Shown here: positions 1 to 9,038 of the stretch, piece after piece | Numbering within the stretch: the stretch's first letter is position 1 | Layout: every line of letters starts with the position of its first letter | NCBI RefSeq assembly: GCF_002831565.1 | Contig: NZ_CP025096.1 | Span: 4,760,501 to 4,824,500, forward strand | From: Spirosoma pollinicola | Lineage (GTDB): Bacteria > Bacteroidota > Bacteroidia > Cytophagales > Spirosomataceae | Length of the DNA stretch: 64,000 nt | Reading direction: 5' to 3' | Made by a program: the position numbers and the translations under genes | Notes under the pieces: generated by a model | Seen by the model: only the letters and a program-made list of their open reading frames with translations | The model's database searches: none | What the model was told of the DNA's origin: nothing

Positions 1-967
1 TTTTCGTTTTGATTCCGGTTTCGGTAAACACATCAATATTTTCCGTAACTAGCTGAACATTAGGTCGATTAAAAGTCGGATAAAAATCGTCAGACTTCAA
101 AATACGTTTACATCCAATTGTATAGTCAGGGGTTAGTTTTTTTCTAATGTTGGCGTCATTTACTTCATCAGCTAACTTCTTCATGGAAATTCGCTTCATG
201 AGGGCATTGATCCAGGTAGACCCGATAAACCCCAGCCCAATCAATTCATTTAACCAGAAGATCGACTCCCGTTGCAGTTTCATAAAAAGAGGAAAGCGTT
301 TGAATCGCTGTTGGGCGGCTTCAGAAATAGAGCTATCCAGCCGGTAGCTGATCCAGGCTGGGGTACGCTGAAAAACCAGTAAGGATTTTACCTGTGCCGC
401 AATGCTGGGTACTAGTTGAACAGCGCTGGCCCCGGTACCAATCACAGCCACATTTTTACCAGTCAAGCTGCAACCAGTATCCCACTGCGCCGAATGAAAT
501 ACCTTCCCCAAAAACGTATTCAGGCCCTGGAAAGCAGGAATATGGGGACGATTCAGCGGACCCAGTGCTGCCAGTAAAATTTTAACCGTTGTAGTTGTGT
601 TATAAGCATCCGTGAGTTGCCAGCAACCATTCTCCTCAATGAACCGTGCCTCCACAATGTCGGTATTGAACCGAATATGATTTCTCAATTTATTCCGGTC
701 AACTACTGTCTGTATATAGGCCAGAATATCAGGTTGGGTCGCATATAAATTTTTCCAGTTGGGGTTAGGTTCATCGGCAAACGAATACAGGTGCGAGGCC
801 ACATCACAGGCACACCCTGGATACAGATTGTCCCGCCAGGTCCCTCCCACGTCGGCGGCTCTCTCAAAAATCACAAACGATTCTTTCTGATTTTTTTTCA
901 GTCGCAAAGCCGCAACCAATCCGGCAAATCCGGCGCCAATAATACCAACCTGAAAGTCCGGTTCCAT
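1..967 (-). CDS. Flavin-containing monooxygenase, Baeyer-Villiger type (C-terminus beyond window)
   Basis: FAD/NADPH-dependent monooxygenase, cytosolic, that would insert oxygen into a ketone or oxidise another hydrophobic substrate. About 322 residues are visible. The N-terminus has a dinucleotide fold (GAGFAG, residues about 10-15), then GGTWRDNLYPG and a CACD stretch typical of this class. A second Rossmann motif GTGASA lies near residue 185. Just before it is FLGKVFHSAQWD, which fits the Baeyer-Villiger fingerprint FxGxxxHxxxW(P/D). The start ATG at 967 sits directly before the first beta strand. The frame stays open to base 1, so the C-terminal part lies outside. The substrate cannot be read from sequence. 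It is separated from the next gene by a hairpin terminator. Confidence 0.88.
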   Translation of the reverse strand, partial: MEPDFQVGIIGAGFAGLVAALRLKKNQKESFVIFERAADVGGTWRDNLYPGCACDVASHLYSFADEPNPNWKNLYATQPDILAYIQTVVDRNKLRNHIRFNTDIVEARFIEENGCWQLTDAYNTTTTVKILLAALGPLNRPHIPAFQGLNTFLGKVFHSAQWDTGCSLTGKNVAVIGTGASAVQLVPSIAAQVKSLLVFQRTPAWISYRLDSSISEAAQQRFKRFPLFMKLQRESIFWLNELIGLGFIGSTWINALMKRISMKKLADEVNDANIRKKLTPDYTIGCKRILKSDDFYPTFNRPNVQLVTENIDVFTETGIKTK

Positions 968-1034
968 CGTATCTTAGAGTAAGAAAGTGGTTGTTTACAA
1001 TTCTAACCAAACTTTTGACAGTACCCCTAAAAAC

Positions 1035-1067
1035 AACATCCCGAAAGGTATAAACTTTCGGGATGTT
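1035..1067 (-). terminator. Hairpin terminator after the YfhO gene
   Basis: A 13-bp perfect inverted repeat (1035-1047 and 1055-1067) with a 7-nt loop, followed on the minus strand by a short T-rich stretch. It lies 48 bases past the YfhO stop and upstream of the monooxygenase, so it probably separates the two minus-strand genes. Confidence 0.75.
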
Positions 1068-1114
1068 ACACCAATCTGAATTTCCGTATTCCAATCTTTA
1101 TCCTTTACACAAAC

Positions 1115-3715
1115 TTATCGGGTTTTCGATTTCGTCGGCCTACTATCTGATTTGGGTATTAACGGCATTTCCGGCTCCAGTTCACTCACCTGTTTCGATC
1201 TTATTTTTCGACCTTCATGGAATATTACAAAGGCAATTAGTAACAGCAGCAATACATTGGATACGAGATCGATGGTATCGCCGGTGTGGGCAAGGGGTGG
1301 GTCAAATCGGAATTCAATCGTGTGTTTTCCGGCAGGAATTCGCAAGGCTCTAAGCACATAATTGGCCCGTAGATGCGGAGCTGGTTTTCCATCTATAAAC
1401 GCCTGCCAGTCGGTTTCACCCCTATAATAGATTTCGGAAAAAACAGCTAGTCCATCGCGGGCAGCGTTCGATTCATAGAGCAGTTTATCCGGCCGATAGC
1501 TCGTCAATTGAATCGTGCTGCCAGTATGGTCCAATTTGGCGGGCAGGTTTCCTAACTGTGTTGCGAACCGCTTGTCGACTACTACCGAATCGCGAGGGTT
1601 CAGCGTTTTCATAGCGGCCATTTCCTCATCGGCATTAGCTACCTGCTGTATCGTTCCAACAAACCAGGCCGCTCCCATTACTTCTGGATTGGGCAACGCC
1701 ATTGGTCCGGCCGGAGCCTGCTGCGGATCATTAGGGTTAGCCGGTCCATTCTGAATAACATACTTGGCATTCAGCATATTCAGAATATTAAGGGTATTCG
1801 GCTGAAAAGCGAAGTTTATCAATTCATTGTAGCGACGAAGGCGTGTTGTATTGTAGCCCCCAATGGAGCGATGGAAATACGAAGTCCGGTTGGTTTCCAT
1901 AAACGACCCCGTCTGGTCGAACACGCGGTAGCCCAGTGATTTATCCTGTAGTATCTGCTGATCGGCAGGTGTTGGTTCGAACAAGGTACTGGCCTGAGTT
2001 TTCGATATAAAATCGGCGTTATTCAGAAACCGCTTATCCACCGAAAACAGATCGAACACAACAACGGCCAAAATCAGTGGATAAAAAACGCCTGCCTTTA
2101 TTTTGTCCGTTAGAAACAGCCAAACAGATCCGGCTGCCAGCAAAACGAGAATAACCGACCGGAACGCATCGGCCCGGAATAAACTTTGTCGGTCATTGAT
2201 AAGAGCCGTTTGAAAGTCTTTTGCCCCTTCGCCAAAATAACGACCTAAAATGGCCAGATCATTTGGTGCCTGAAAGTTGAAAAACGTACTGCTCAGCAAC
2301 GCTAACACGGCGGCTAAACCGGCAGTAAGTCCCAGACTTATCAAGAAAGGTTGCTTTAGTTGATTAAACGTCAATTTTTGGTTGACAATCGTTTGAATAC
2401 CCAGAGCAGCACCAGCGGCTATGAATAACTGGGCGAGGCAAAACGCCATTGTCATTGCCCTGAACTTGTTCAAGTAAGGCAAATTGTCGAACAAAAACTC
2501 GTTAAAAAACAGCAGATTTTTTCCCCAGGCCAGCATAATCATCAGGACAGTTGCACTCAGCAACCACCAGCGAACAGCCCCCCGCAGAACAAACATACTC
2601 AGCACGAATAAAAATAACAGGGCCGCTCCTGCATAAGCGGGGCCACCCACCATAGGCTGATCGCCCCAGTATGTTGGTGCGCCCAGTTCGGCCATTTGTT
2701 TGGCGGCAGAGGGGTCAACACCTCGTGCTGTCATGGCTTTGTAAAACTCCGAATCGGTTGTCAGGCCACCACCCGAAGCGCCCCCAAATGCATTGGGAAT
2801 AAGCAGAGTGAGCGTTTCGGCTTTTCCATAGCTATAGGTGAATGCATAGTCTTTGTCTAACCCCCCCTTCGACTCACTACTTGGCGATTTTCCGTCAGGG
2901 TTGGTTGTTTTGGCAGTCAGTTCGGATTTGCCACGGATTGTTTCTTTAGTGTATTGATTTAGCATCAACAAGCGTTTGCCGAAACTCCCGGCAGCCAATC
3001 CACCAACAACGGCCAATGTGGCCAGACCGAGAGCTAGTTGCTTCGTTTTTCCAGCCCTTACGAGCGAAATACCTTCAATCAGCACATACAAGCCAATAGA
3101 CATAAAGAGGTAATAGGTAATCTGAATATGGTTAGCTCCCAATTCCATACACATAAAAAAGCCCATCAGGGCGGCTCCCAGCCAATAGCGGCCTCTTAAG
3201 GCCAATATGACACCGGCCAGCATGCCGGCACCGTAGGCCATAGCAAAAAGTTTGGACACGTGACCCGCTTCGAGACTAACGATCCCAAATGTTCCCAATC
3301 CATAAGCGGCTGCGCCCAAAACCGAGAGCCATGAGTTACACCCCAGCACAATCAATAATATATACATACTCAACATCACCATGAATACAATACTGGCAGT
3401 GTTTGGCAGTACACTTATAACAGCCATTGTGGCCTTATAAACAAAAATATAAGGGTAATTATAGTCGATCATGTAGCCCGGCATACCACTAAAAACAGCA
3501 TCAGTCCATTGGGGCTTTTCGCCTGTTTCTTTGGCAATTTCACGAATTTCCCGAGCGGAAGCCGCTGACTCCTGCACATCATGCATGGAAAGCGTTTTGC
3601 CCGACATTACCGGAGAGAAATAGATAATGGCCAGCACCAACAAAGCCAGAACGGCAATCAGGTGTGTGCGCAAACCGGTTTGCCGGTGCGGTTGAAGAAG
3701 GGTTGGTTGGTTCAT
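1115..3715 (-). CDS. YfhO family polytopic membrane protein
   Basis: Large integral membrane protein of about 866 residues resembling the YfhO family, members of which are implicated in glycosylation of cell-envelope polymers. The N-terminus has a membrane segment followed by a soluble loop, then many hydrophobic helices up to about residue 560. A mostly soluble C-terminal region follows, ending with one more helix and a basic tail. I chose ATG 3715 instead of the first in-frame ATG at 3739, because a good -7 box (TATCTTTG) overlaps 3739. It stands alone on the minus strand with its own terminator. Its place beside a polysaccharide locus fits an envelope glycosylation role, but the actual substrate is unknown. 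Confidence 0.8.
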   Translation of the reverse strand: MNQPTLLQPHRQTGLRTHLIAVLALLVLAIIYFSPVMSGKTLSMHDVQESAASAREIREIAKETGEKPQWTDAVFSGMPGYMIDYNYPYIFVYKATMAVISVLPNTASIVFMVMLSMYILLIVLGCNSWLSVLGAAAYGLGTFGIVSLEAGHVSKLFAMAYGAGMLAGVILALRGRYWLGAALMGFFMCMELGANHIQITYYLFMSIGLYVLIEGISLVRAGKTKQLALGLATLAVVGGLAAGSFGKRLLMLNQYTKETIRGKSELTAKTTNPDGKSPSSESKGGLDKDYAFTYSYGKAETLTLLIPNAFGGASGGGLTTDSEFYKAMTARGVDPSAAKQMAELGAPTYWGDQPMVGGPAYAGAALLFLFVLSMFVLRGAVRWWLLSATVLMIMLAWGKNLLFFNEFLFDNLPYLNKFRAMTMAFCLAQLFIAAGAALGIQTIVNQKLTFNQLKQPFLISLGLTAGLAAVLALLSSTFFNFQAPNDLAILGRYFGEGAKDFQTALINDRQSLFRADAFRSVILVLLAAGSVWLFLTDKIKAGVFYPLILAVVVFDLFSVDKRFLNNADFISKTQASTLFEPTPADQQILQDKSLGYRVFDQTGSFMETNRTSYFHRSIGGYNTTRLRRYNELINFAFQPNTLNILNMLNAKYVIQNGPANPNDPQQAPAGPMALPNPEVMGAAWFVGTIQQVANADEEMAAMKTLNPRDSVVVDKRFATQLGNLPAKLDHTGSTIQLTSYRPDKLLYESNAARDGLAVFSEIYYRGETDWQAFIDGKPAPHLRANYVLRALRIPAGKHTIEFRFDPPLAHTGDTIDLVSNVLLLLLIAFVIFHEGRKIRSKQVSELEPEMPLIPKSDSRPTKSKTR

Positions 3716-3736
3716 AAAATCAACTGGTACATAGCC

Positions 3737-3744
3737 CAAAGATA
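3737..3744 (-). promoter_or_regulatory. Candidate Bacteroidota -7 promoter element for the YfhO gene
   Basis: On the minus strand this reads TATCTTTG, an exact fit to TAnnTTTG. It would start transcription near 3732, leaving a leader of about 17 bases before ATG 3715. The -33 region has only a weak T-rich match. It argues against the upstream ATG at 3739. Confidence 0.5.
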
Positions 3745-4333
3745 CGGCTTTGTACTAAAACGGATAGACAGTCTGCCTGATTGTTCGTGGAGAATTCACT
3801 TTGGGAGGTGGCACAATTATTGACAGGACCAACTGTAAGTGTTGGGCTAAGTTGAATTATCTATAAAACCCGAAACAATTGACTCTCTAAATACTATAAC
3901 TATCGTTACCACAGAAAGATACTTTTGTTACTGATGGCAATGAATAACAAATTTTATGTGTAACAAAAATCAGAAAAGCAACTGAACAAATTCAGAGGTA
4001 TTCTACAATTTTACCCTCTAAAACAGCAAAGCTACCTACCGTTTAATCAATTTTACTACACATTAAGCTACTAATTTCAGAACTAAAGCTGTCTTACTGG
4101 TACCCATTAGGCACACATGCGGAACAGACTCAAGCATCTCAGTATCAGTAAACTATTTTTTTTATTTGGTAGATCCAAAGGTCTACAATTAAAAAAATTT
4201 TGTATACTATTATATATGTTCTTCTTTCATAATATGTTTATTTTTTCTTTAAGAATAGTAACCCAGTGCAATTAATAGTAGTCTAAAATTCAAAATCTAA
4301 CCCCATAGATTGCTTTAATACATCCTACTGAAT
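3745..4333. other. AT-rich intergenic region between divergent genes
   Basis: About 590 bases with no credible gene. A TACTTTTG at 3920-3927 fits the -7 consensus on the plus strand but is 400 bases from the next start. A small hairpin (about 4170-4187) lies in a very A/T-rich stretch. It probably carries promoters for the exopolysaccharide locus, but I cannot fix them. Confidence 0.4.
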
Positions 4334-4825
4334 ATGAAACGCCATGTACTCATCGTAGATGAAAATCCATACGTTGTTGATATACTCGTTCAAACGCTTT
4401 GTAAAGACTTTAAGATTACAATAGCTGGTACAGGACAGGAAGCTGCTCATTTATTAATTCAGGGTTATCGATTTGATAGCGTAATCACTGAAATAGAATT
4501 GACCTCTTTTAGTGGTTTAGAGTTAACTAAACTCATCAGAATGAGTCGTTTGACAGCTCAAATTCCGGTCGTAATCTTGTCAAGCGTATCAGATAGTAAC
4601 ACTCGGATTACATGTCTGGAACAGGGAGCAGATGCATTTTTGTCTAAACCATTTAATCCACTGGAAGTGAAAGCTAAACTTCATGCTCTCCTCCGGCGTG
4701 CCGACTCACCAGACCAGGAAGTTCAAAAACGATTATCCGTCCGCGCAAATAAAGGTGGTAAGACCATCTGGTCATACCCTTCCCGTATACTCTCCATACT
4801 CTTCGGCGGTTTCGCTGTATCCTAA
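4334..4825 (+). CDS. Response regulator receiver-domain protein with Glu at the phospho-acceptor site
   Basis: Protein of 163 residues: one CheY-like receiver domain (1-122) and a short tail with no DNA-binding domain. Acidic pocket residues D9/E10, the conserved Ser (S83/S84) and Lys K105 in an SKPF motif are present. The normal phospho-acceptor Asp is replaced by Glu (E53 in ITEIEL), which often mimics the phosphorylated state. The tail of about 40 residues ends in a hydrophobic stretch and shows no known fold. It sits 255 bases upstream of the initiating sugar transferase, which has its own receiver-like domain. A constitutively 'on' regulatory partner of polysaccharide synthesis is plausible but inferred. 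Confidence 0.8.
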   Translation: MKRHVLIVDENPYVVDILVQTLCKDFKITIAGTGQEAAHLLIQGYRFDSVITEIELTSFSGLELTKLIRMSRLTAQIPVVILSSVSDSNTRITCLEQGADAFLSKPFNPLEVKAKLHALLRRADSPDQEVQKRLSVRANKGGKTIWSYPSRILSILFGGFAVS

Positions 4826-4850
4826 GCTTTCCTCTTTTTTAATCAGATAC

Positions 4851-4906
4851 TTAGTCTATTTGTGAATGAATATGGCAATTTCATAGTCATTCGCAAATAG
4901 TACTAA
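4851..4906. other. Intergenic hairpin after the response regulator
   Basis: The sequence at 4851-4869 is the near-perfect reverse complement of 4887-4906 (one bulged base, one G-T pair). It follows the response regulator stop by 26 bases. There is no T run, so it may be a weak terminator or an mRNA structure. Confidence 0.4.
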
Positions 4907-5080
4907 ACCTTGGGGATTCGCACAGACTATTTGCAGAGTCTCGGCAAAACCCGTATGGCATTCCGGCTTTTTTGATCCTTTGATTCGATGATAGTAGTCA
5001 TTTCAGACTATCATTCGGTAATGTTGATGCAAACGTATATACCCACCGAAGGGTACAAAAATTTCTGTGCACACAACGAC

Positions 5081-6247
5081 ATGGCAACGCTTTACGTCTT
5101 ATTGGTAATAGAAAATGACCTGATCGCCAATCGAGTTGCGGGCCTGATTGGTATGAACTATCTGATTATTCGCTTTAGAGAATTAAAAGAAGCTGAAGAA
5201 TGGCTCACTGACAGGCAAGAGGTAGACTTGATCATCTCCGATGGCGTTACTGGTTACAGTCTGGCCGACCTGATACGGAGCAAGCGGGATTATCGGCTGG
5301 TCCCTTTACTGGTTTTGTCCCGCTTTGGCGAAGCATTAGTAGAACCGATATCCACAAGTACAGGCGTTACAGATATTTTGATTATTAATGAGGATAATCA
5401 GCGACTTCTGGCTAAAATAAGCTATTATCTTACTTTAAGTAAGCAGATTCATTCTATTGAAAGCGCTGGCCTCTTAGCACCAGTCCAGTCGTTTACTCTA
5501 CCCTTTTGGAAACGTTTACTTGACATTAGCGTCGCCTTGCTGGTTATCATACTGTTAGCTCCCTTACTGTTAGTAATTTCACTTCTTATCATTATTGACT
5601 CCAGAGGACCAGCCATATATAAATCAAAACGGGCTGGGGCTAATTTCCATGTGTTCGATATGTATAAGTTTCGAACCATGGAAGCAGAAGCAGATCAACT
5701 TCTCAACCAGCTTGCATCTTATAATATCTACGACACAGAGGTCCCTGTAGAAACAACCGAAATGAAGTTTCTTTGCGATGCATGCCGGTTAAAGGGTCTG
5801 CCCTGTCAGTTAGTACTTTTCGACAAGAATCAGCCCATTTGCGAGAAACTTTATTTAGAAGAAAGTAAAGGGACGGCTAAATTCATGAAGTTTCGTAATG
5901 ATCCGCGCGTTACGCGACTAGGTACTTTTTTGCGCAACAGCAGCATTGACGAGCTTCCTCAACTTTTCAATATTCTGCTTGGCGATATGTCATTAGTGGG
6001 CAACAGACCCCTGCCTCTTTACGAAGCGGAGAAACTCACCTCCGATGAATTTGCCAGACGATTCTCCGGCCCGGCAGGCTTAACGGGTCTATGGCAGGTA
6101 AAAAAACGAGGTAAAGGCGAAGGTCAAATGTCGGATCGGGACCGAACGCTTCTCGATATCGAATACTCAACTACATTCTCGTTTAAAACCGATATCCAGA
6201 TCATCTGGAAGACTATGTTCAATTTGTGGCAAAAAGAGAACGTGTAA
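5081..6247 (+). CDS. Receiver-like domain fused to an initiating sugar-phosphate transferase
   Basis: Polyprenyl-phosphate glycosyl-1-phosphate transferase (WcaJ/WbaP/bacterial sugar transferase family), which loads the first sugar phosphate onto undecaprenyl phosphate at the inner membrane. Using ATG 5081 (388 residues), residues 1-115 resemble a degenerate receiver: Asp54 is kept but the conserved Lys is absent. A strongly hydrophobic segment at about 143-173 precedes the catalytic domain, with KFRTM (about 196) and the DELPQL/GDMSLVGNRP block (about 290-310). Between them is an insert with four cysteines (C232, C235, C242, C254) that could bind metal. The frame is open upstream to 4988, but the receiver fold begins right after 5081. 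It opens the exopolysaccharide gene set. Confidence 0.87.
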   Translation: MATLYVLLVIENDLIANRVAGLIGMNYLIIRFRELKEAEEWLTDRQEVDLIISDGVTGYSLADLIRSKRDYRLVPLLVLSRFGEALVEPISTSTGVTDILIINEDNQRLLAKISYYLTLSKQIHSIESAGLLAPVQSFTLPFWKRLLDISVALLVIILLAPLLLVISLLIIIDSRGPAIYKSKRAGANFHVFDMYKFRTMEAEADQLLNQLASYNIYDTEVPVETTEMKFLCDACRLKGLPCQLVLFDKNQPICEKLYLEESKGTAKFMKFRNDPRVTRLGTFLRNSSIDELPQLFNILLGDMSLVGNRPLPLYEAEKLTSDEFARRFSGPAGLTGLWQVKKRGKGEGQMSDRDRTLLDIEYSTTFSFKTDIQIIWKTMFNLWQKENV

Positions 6248-6327
6248 CAGTGGTTTCTTACACACGTCTATTAGCCTGTTAGATTGCTTAGGCTAATACG
6301 ATTTCCAATCCAAATCTTACAAGACCA

Positions 6328-7791
6328 ATGAACCTGATAAACCGCCCTTTTTTTGTCTTTGATCAATGGCGTTGTAACTCATGGTTTTTTAGTGTGCTTG
6401 GCCTGTTGATCGCGTTGATGGCTGGCTGGGTTATTGGCACAAAGGGCGTTTTGGGCGGCCTCACGGTAGTAGCAGTACCCATGGCAATTTGCCTGGGAAT
6501 TGGCATACTGGTTCAGCCAAAATTTGGCTTGTTCCTCTACGTTAACCTAAGTTTTGTCATTGGGTTTGCCCGTTTTTTACCCCGTGATACCCCAATGGGG
6601 ACGGGCCTTGATGCTATTTTATTGCTGAGCCTGCTCGGAACATTTCTGAACGGAAAACAAATGGACTGGAAACAATTAAAGCAACCCGTTTTGTGGGTGC
6701 TTATTGTATGGTTGTCCTATACGATTCTGGAATATTTTAACCCAGAAGCCCCTCACCGGCCAGCCTGGTTTTACAATGTCCGTTCCTTTTCGCTAAGCTG
6801 GTTTTTTATTGCCATCATCGTTATGGTTAACCCAATTAGCCGAAAAGATATTCGCGTTTTTATCACAATCTGGTTAGTGTGGTCTTTTTTAGCTGCGCTG
6901 TGGGCTTTTAAACAACAATATATACGACTCGAACCCGCCGAACTAGCCTGGCTGGCCGAAGGCGGAGCCCGAACACATATTTTGTGGGGACAGCTTCGCA
7001 GTTTCTCGTTTTACTCCGATGCTGGACAATTTGGCTCTGAGATGGCTGGGGTAACGTTAATTTGTCTGGTCCTTTTCTTTGAGAGAACATCCTGGCTACA
7101 CCGTATTGCCTACCTGATTCTGGGTGTTATTCTTTTCTGGGGATTTGCCGTTTCTGGTACGCGAGGTGCTCTTTTTGTCATACTGCCGGGCTACCCGACT
7201 TATCTGTTCTTAAGTCGTAACCTGATGAATATAGTGCGGGGCATTGCGGTGGCAGCGCCTATACTTGCTCTGTTGATGTTTACATCAATTGGCGATTCCA
7301 ATTACCAGATTTTCCGGATCCGTTCGGCCCTCCGCCCTACTGAAGATGCGTCGTTCCTGGTTCGGCTGGAAAACCAGGAAAAACTTAGCCATTACCTGAA
7401 GAAAAAGCCTTTTGGGGCAGGCATAGGAACTTCGTCGGGAGCTGGCAATCGCTTCTCGCCCAATCATTTTGCCGCCCAGATTCCTACCGATAGCTGGTAC
7501 GTTCAGCTCTGGATAGAAACCGGCGTTGTGGGGCTCACACTTTACCTGATGATGCTGGTGGGTATAATCCTGATTGGCACATATAAAATCTGGCATTTAA
7601 ACGATCCCAGGCTCATTACCCTGATGATCGCGTTGCTGGCCGAATTTGTTGGTATTGCCACGGTAAGTTACACCAACCCAATTTTGGGCCAGTTTCCAAC
7701 CAGTACGATCATTTTTATCAGTAGCATTTTATTTACCACCTGTAATCGTTGGGATACGCCCAAGCACTTAAACTATGCGAATCGGAATTGA
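6328..7791 (+). CDS. O-antigen ligase / Wzy-like polymerase family membrane protein
   Basis: Polytopic inner-membrane protein of 487 residues with roughly a dozen hydrophobic segments, resembling the O-antigen ligase (WaaL/Wzy) superfamily. A large periplasmic loop around residues 335-395 carries charged residues, followed by GAGIGTSSGAGNRFSPN, typical of these proteins. It would polymerise lipid-linked repeat units or transfer polymer to an acceptor. The two roles cannot be separated from sequence. In a locus with a flippase and an initiating transferase, the polymerase role is more likely. Its end overlaps the next gene by 17 bases, indicating one transcript and translational coupling. Confidence 0.82.
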   Translation: MNLINRPFFVFDQWRCNSWFFSVLGLLIALMAGWVIGTKGVLGGLTVVAVPMAICLGIGILVQPKFGLFLYVNLSFVIGFARFLPRDTPMGTGLDAILLLSLLGTFLNGKQMDWKQLKQPVLWVLIVWLSYTILEYFNPEAPHRPAWFYNVRSFSLSWFFIAIIVMVNPISRKDIRVFITIWLVWSFLAALWAFKQQYIRLEPAELAWLAEGGARTHILWGQLRSFSFYSDAGQFGSEMAGVTLICLVLFFERTSWLHRIAYLILGVILFWGFAVSGTRGALFVILPGYPTYLFLSRNLMNIVRGIAVAAPILALLMFTSIGDSNYQIFRIRSALRPTEDASFLVRLENQEKLSHYLKKKPFGAGIGTSSGAGNRFSPNHFAAQIPTDSWYVQLWIETGVVGLTLYLMMLVGIILIGTYKIWHLNDPRLITLMIALLAEFVGIATVSYTNPILGQFPTSTIIFISSILFTTCNRWDTPKHLNYANRN

Positions 7792-8926
7792 AGCGCAGCG
7801 GCTCTTAAGGCCTCATAAGCACGGTATGGATATCGTGGCACTGGAAACTATTCGGGCGCTATCGACGTCGAAACAGCATGAATTCGTCGTTTTCATCAAG
7901 CCCGATACAGATCGTGATAGCCTCCCCAGGGCATCTAATGTAGAGTTCGTTGAACTGGCGGGTGGCCCGTATCCGGTTTGGGAGCAATATACTCTGCCCA
8001 GAGCGATCAGACAGTACGGCATTGATCTATTACACTGCACAGCCAATACTGCTCCACTGCGTTGCCCGGTGCCGGTTGTGCTTACACTGCACGACATAAT
8101 TTTCCTGGAGAATCGGCCCTTGCTGGAAGGAAGCTGGTATCAACGATTCGGGAATCAATACCGCCGATGGAATGTACCTCAGATCGTACCGAAATGTGAA
8201 CGGATCATAACGGTTTCCAATTTCGAGCGTCAACGCATTATTGATCATCTAAAACTTGATCCCGAGCGTATCGTAACTATATGGAATGCCGTTAGCCCCC
8301 AGTTTCGGCTTATCAATAATGACATCCAGACTCCCAATGTTCGATTACAGTATAATCTGCCCGAAGAGTTTATTTTTTTTCTGGGAAATACCGATCCAAA
8401 AAAGAATGTTCGGAACGTTCTGAAAGCCTTGCTTCTCCTGAAAAAACAAGGTCAACTTTCGTTACCAGTCGTTATTTCGAACCTGTCGGATTCTGCATTT
8501 CAGTCCATTTTGACAGAAATTGATGGGCAGATACTAAAGAATGATATTATCCTCTGCGGCTATATTCCAAACTATATTTTACCGCTGGTTTATAATATTG
8601 CCACAGTTTTCATGTGCCCATCCCTGCGTGAAAGCTTTGGTCTTCCCATTCTTGAGGCAATGGCCTGTGGAACCCCTGTGTTAACCTCCTCCACGTCTTC
8701 TATGCCAGAGGTAGCTGGTGAAGCCGCCATACTGGTCGATCCTACCTCGGTCGAAGCAATAGCCTTGCAGCTTTCTTATTTGATTCAGCAGCCTGCTCTG
8801 AGGGCCGAACTACGACGAAAAGGACTAGCCAGAGCCGAATTATTTTCGTGGCAATCGGCCGCAGAAAAATTATTGGATGTATATGCTGAAGTACTGGATA
8901 CACACCCAATCACGACTGTATGTTAA
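7775..8926 (+). CDS. Glycosyltransferase family 4 (GT-B fold)
   Basis: Cytosolic glycosyltransferase of 383 residues that would add one sugar of the exopolysaccharide repeat unit from a nucleotide sugar. N-terminal half: GIEAQRL and LHCTANTAP followed by VLTLHDIIF. C-terminal half: FFLGNTDPKKN and the GT4 donor-site EX7E element in ESFGLPILEAMACGTPV, then MPEVAGEAA. Length and motif order are normal for a mannosyl/rhamnosyl-type GT4 enzyme, but donor and acceptor cannot be assigned. It starts inside the end of the ligase/polymerase gene (17-base overlap) and is the last gene of this plus-strand run. Confidence 0.87.
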   Translation: MRIGIEAQRLLRPHKHGMDIVALETIRALSTSKQHEFVVFIKPDTDRDSLPRASNVEFVELAGGPYPVWEQYTLPRAIRQYGIDLLHCTANTAPLRCPVPVVLTLHDIIFLENRPLLEGSWYQRFGNQYRRWNVPQIVPKCERIITVSNFERQRIIDHLKLDPERIVTIWNAVSPQFRLINNDIQTPNVRLQYNLPEEFIFFLGNTDPKKNVRNVLKALLLLKKQGQLSLPVVISNLSDSAFQSILTEIDGQILKNDIILCGYIPNYILPLVYNIATVFMCPSLRESFGLPILEAMACGTPVLTSSTSSMPEVAGEAAILVDPTSVEAIALQLSYLIQQPALRAELRRKGLARAELFSWQSAAEKLLDVYAEVLDTHPITTVC

Positions 8927-9038
8927 TGTGCAGTACCCGATCCTGACTCTGGTACGTCTGCCGATTCAAAGCCCGACTGTAACTAAATGTCTATTTTATC
9001 AAAAACACTAACGAGTTTGACGTTCTTGTTGAGCAGAT

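Noticed and set aside
4988-5080. 31-codon N-terminal extension of the sugar transferase
   Set aside because: The receiver fold begins right after ATG 5081 and the extension resembles no domain or signal.
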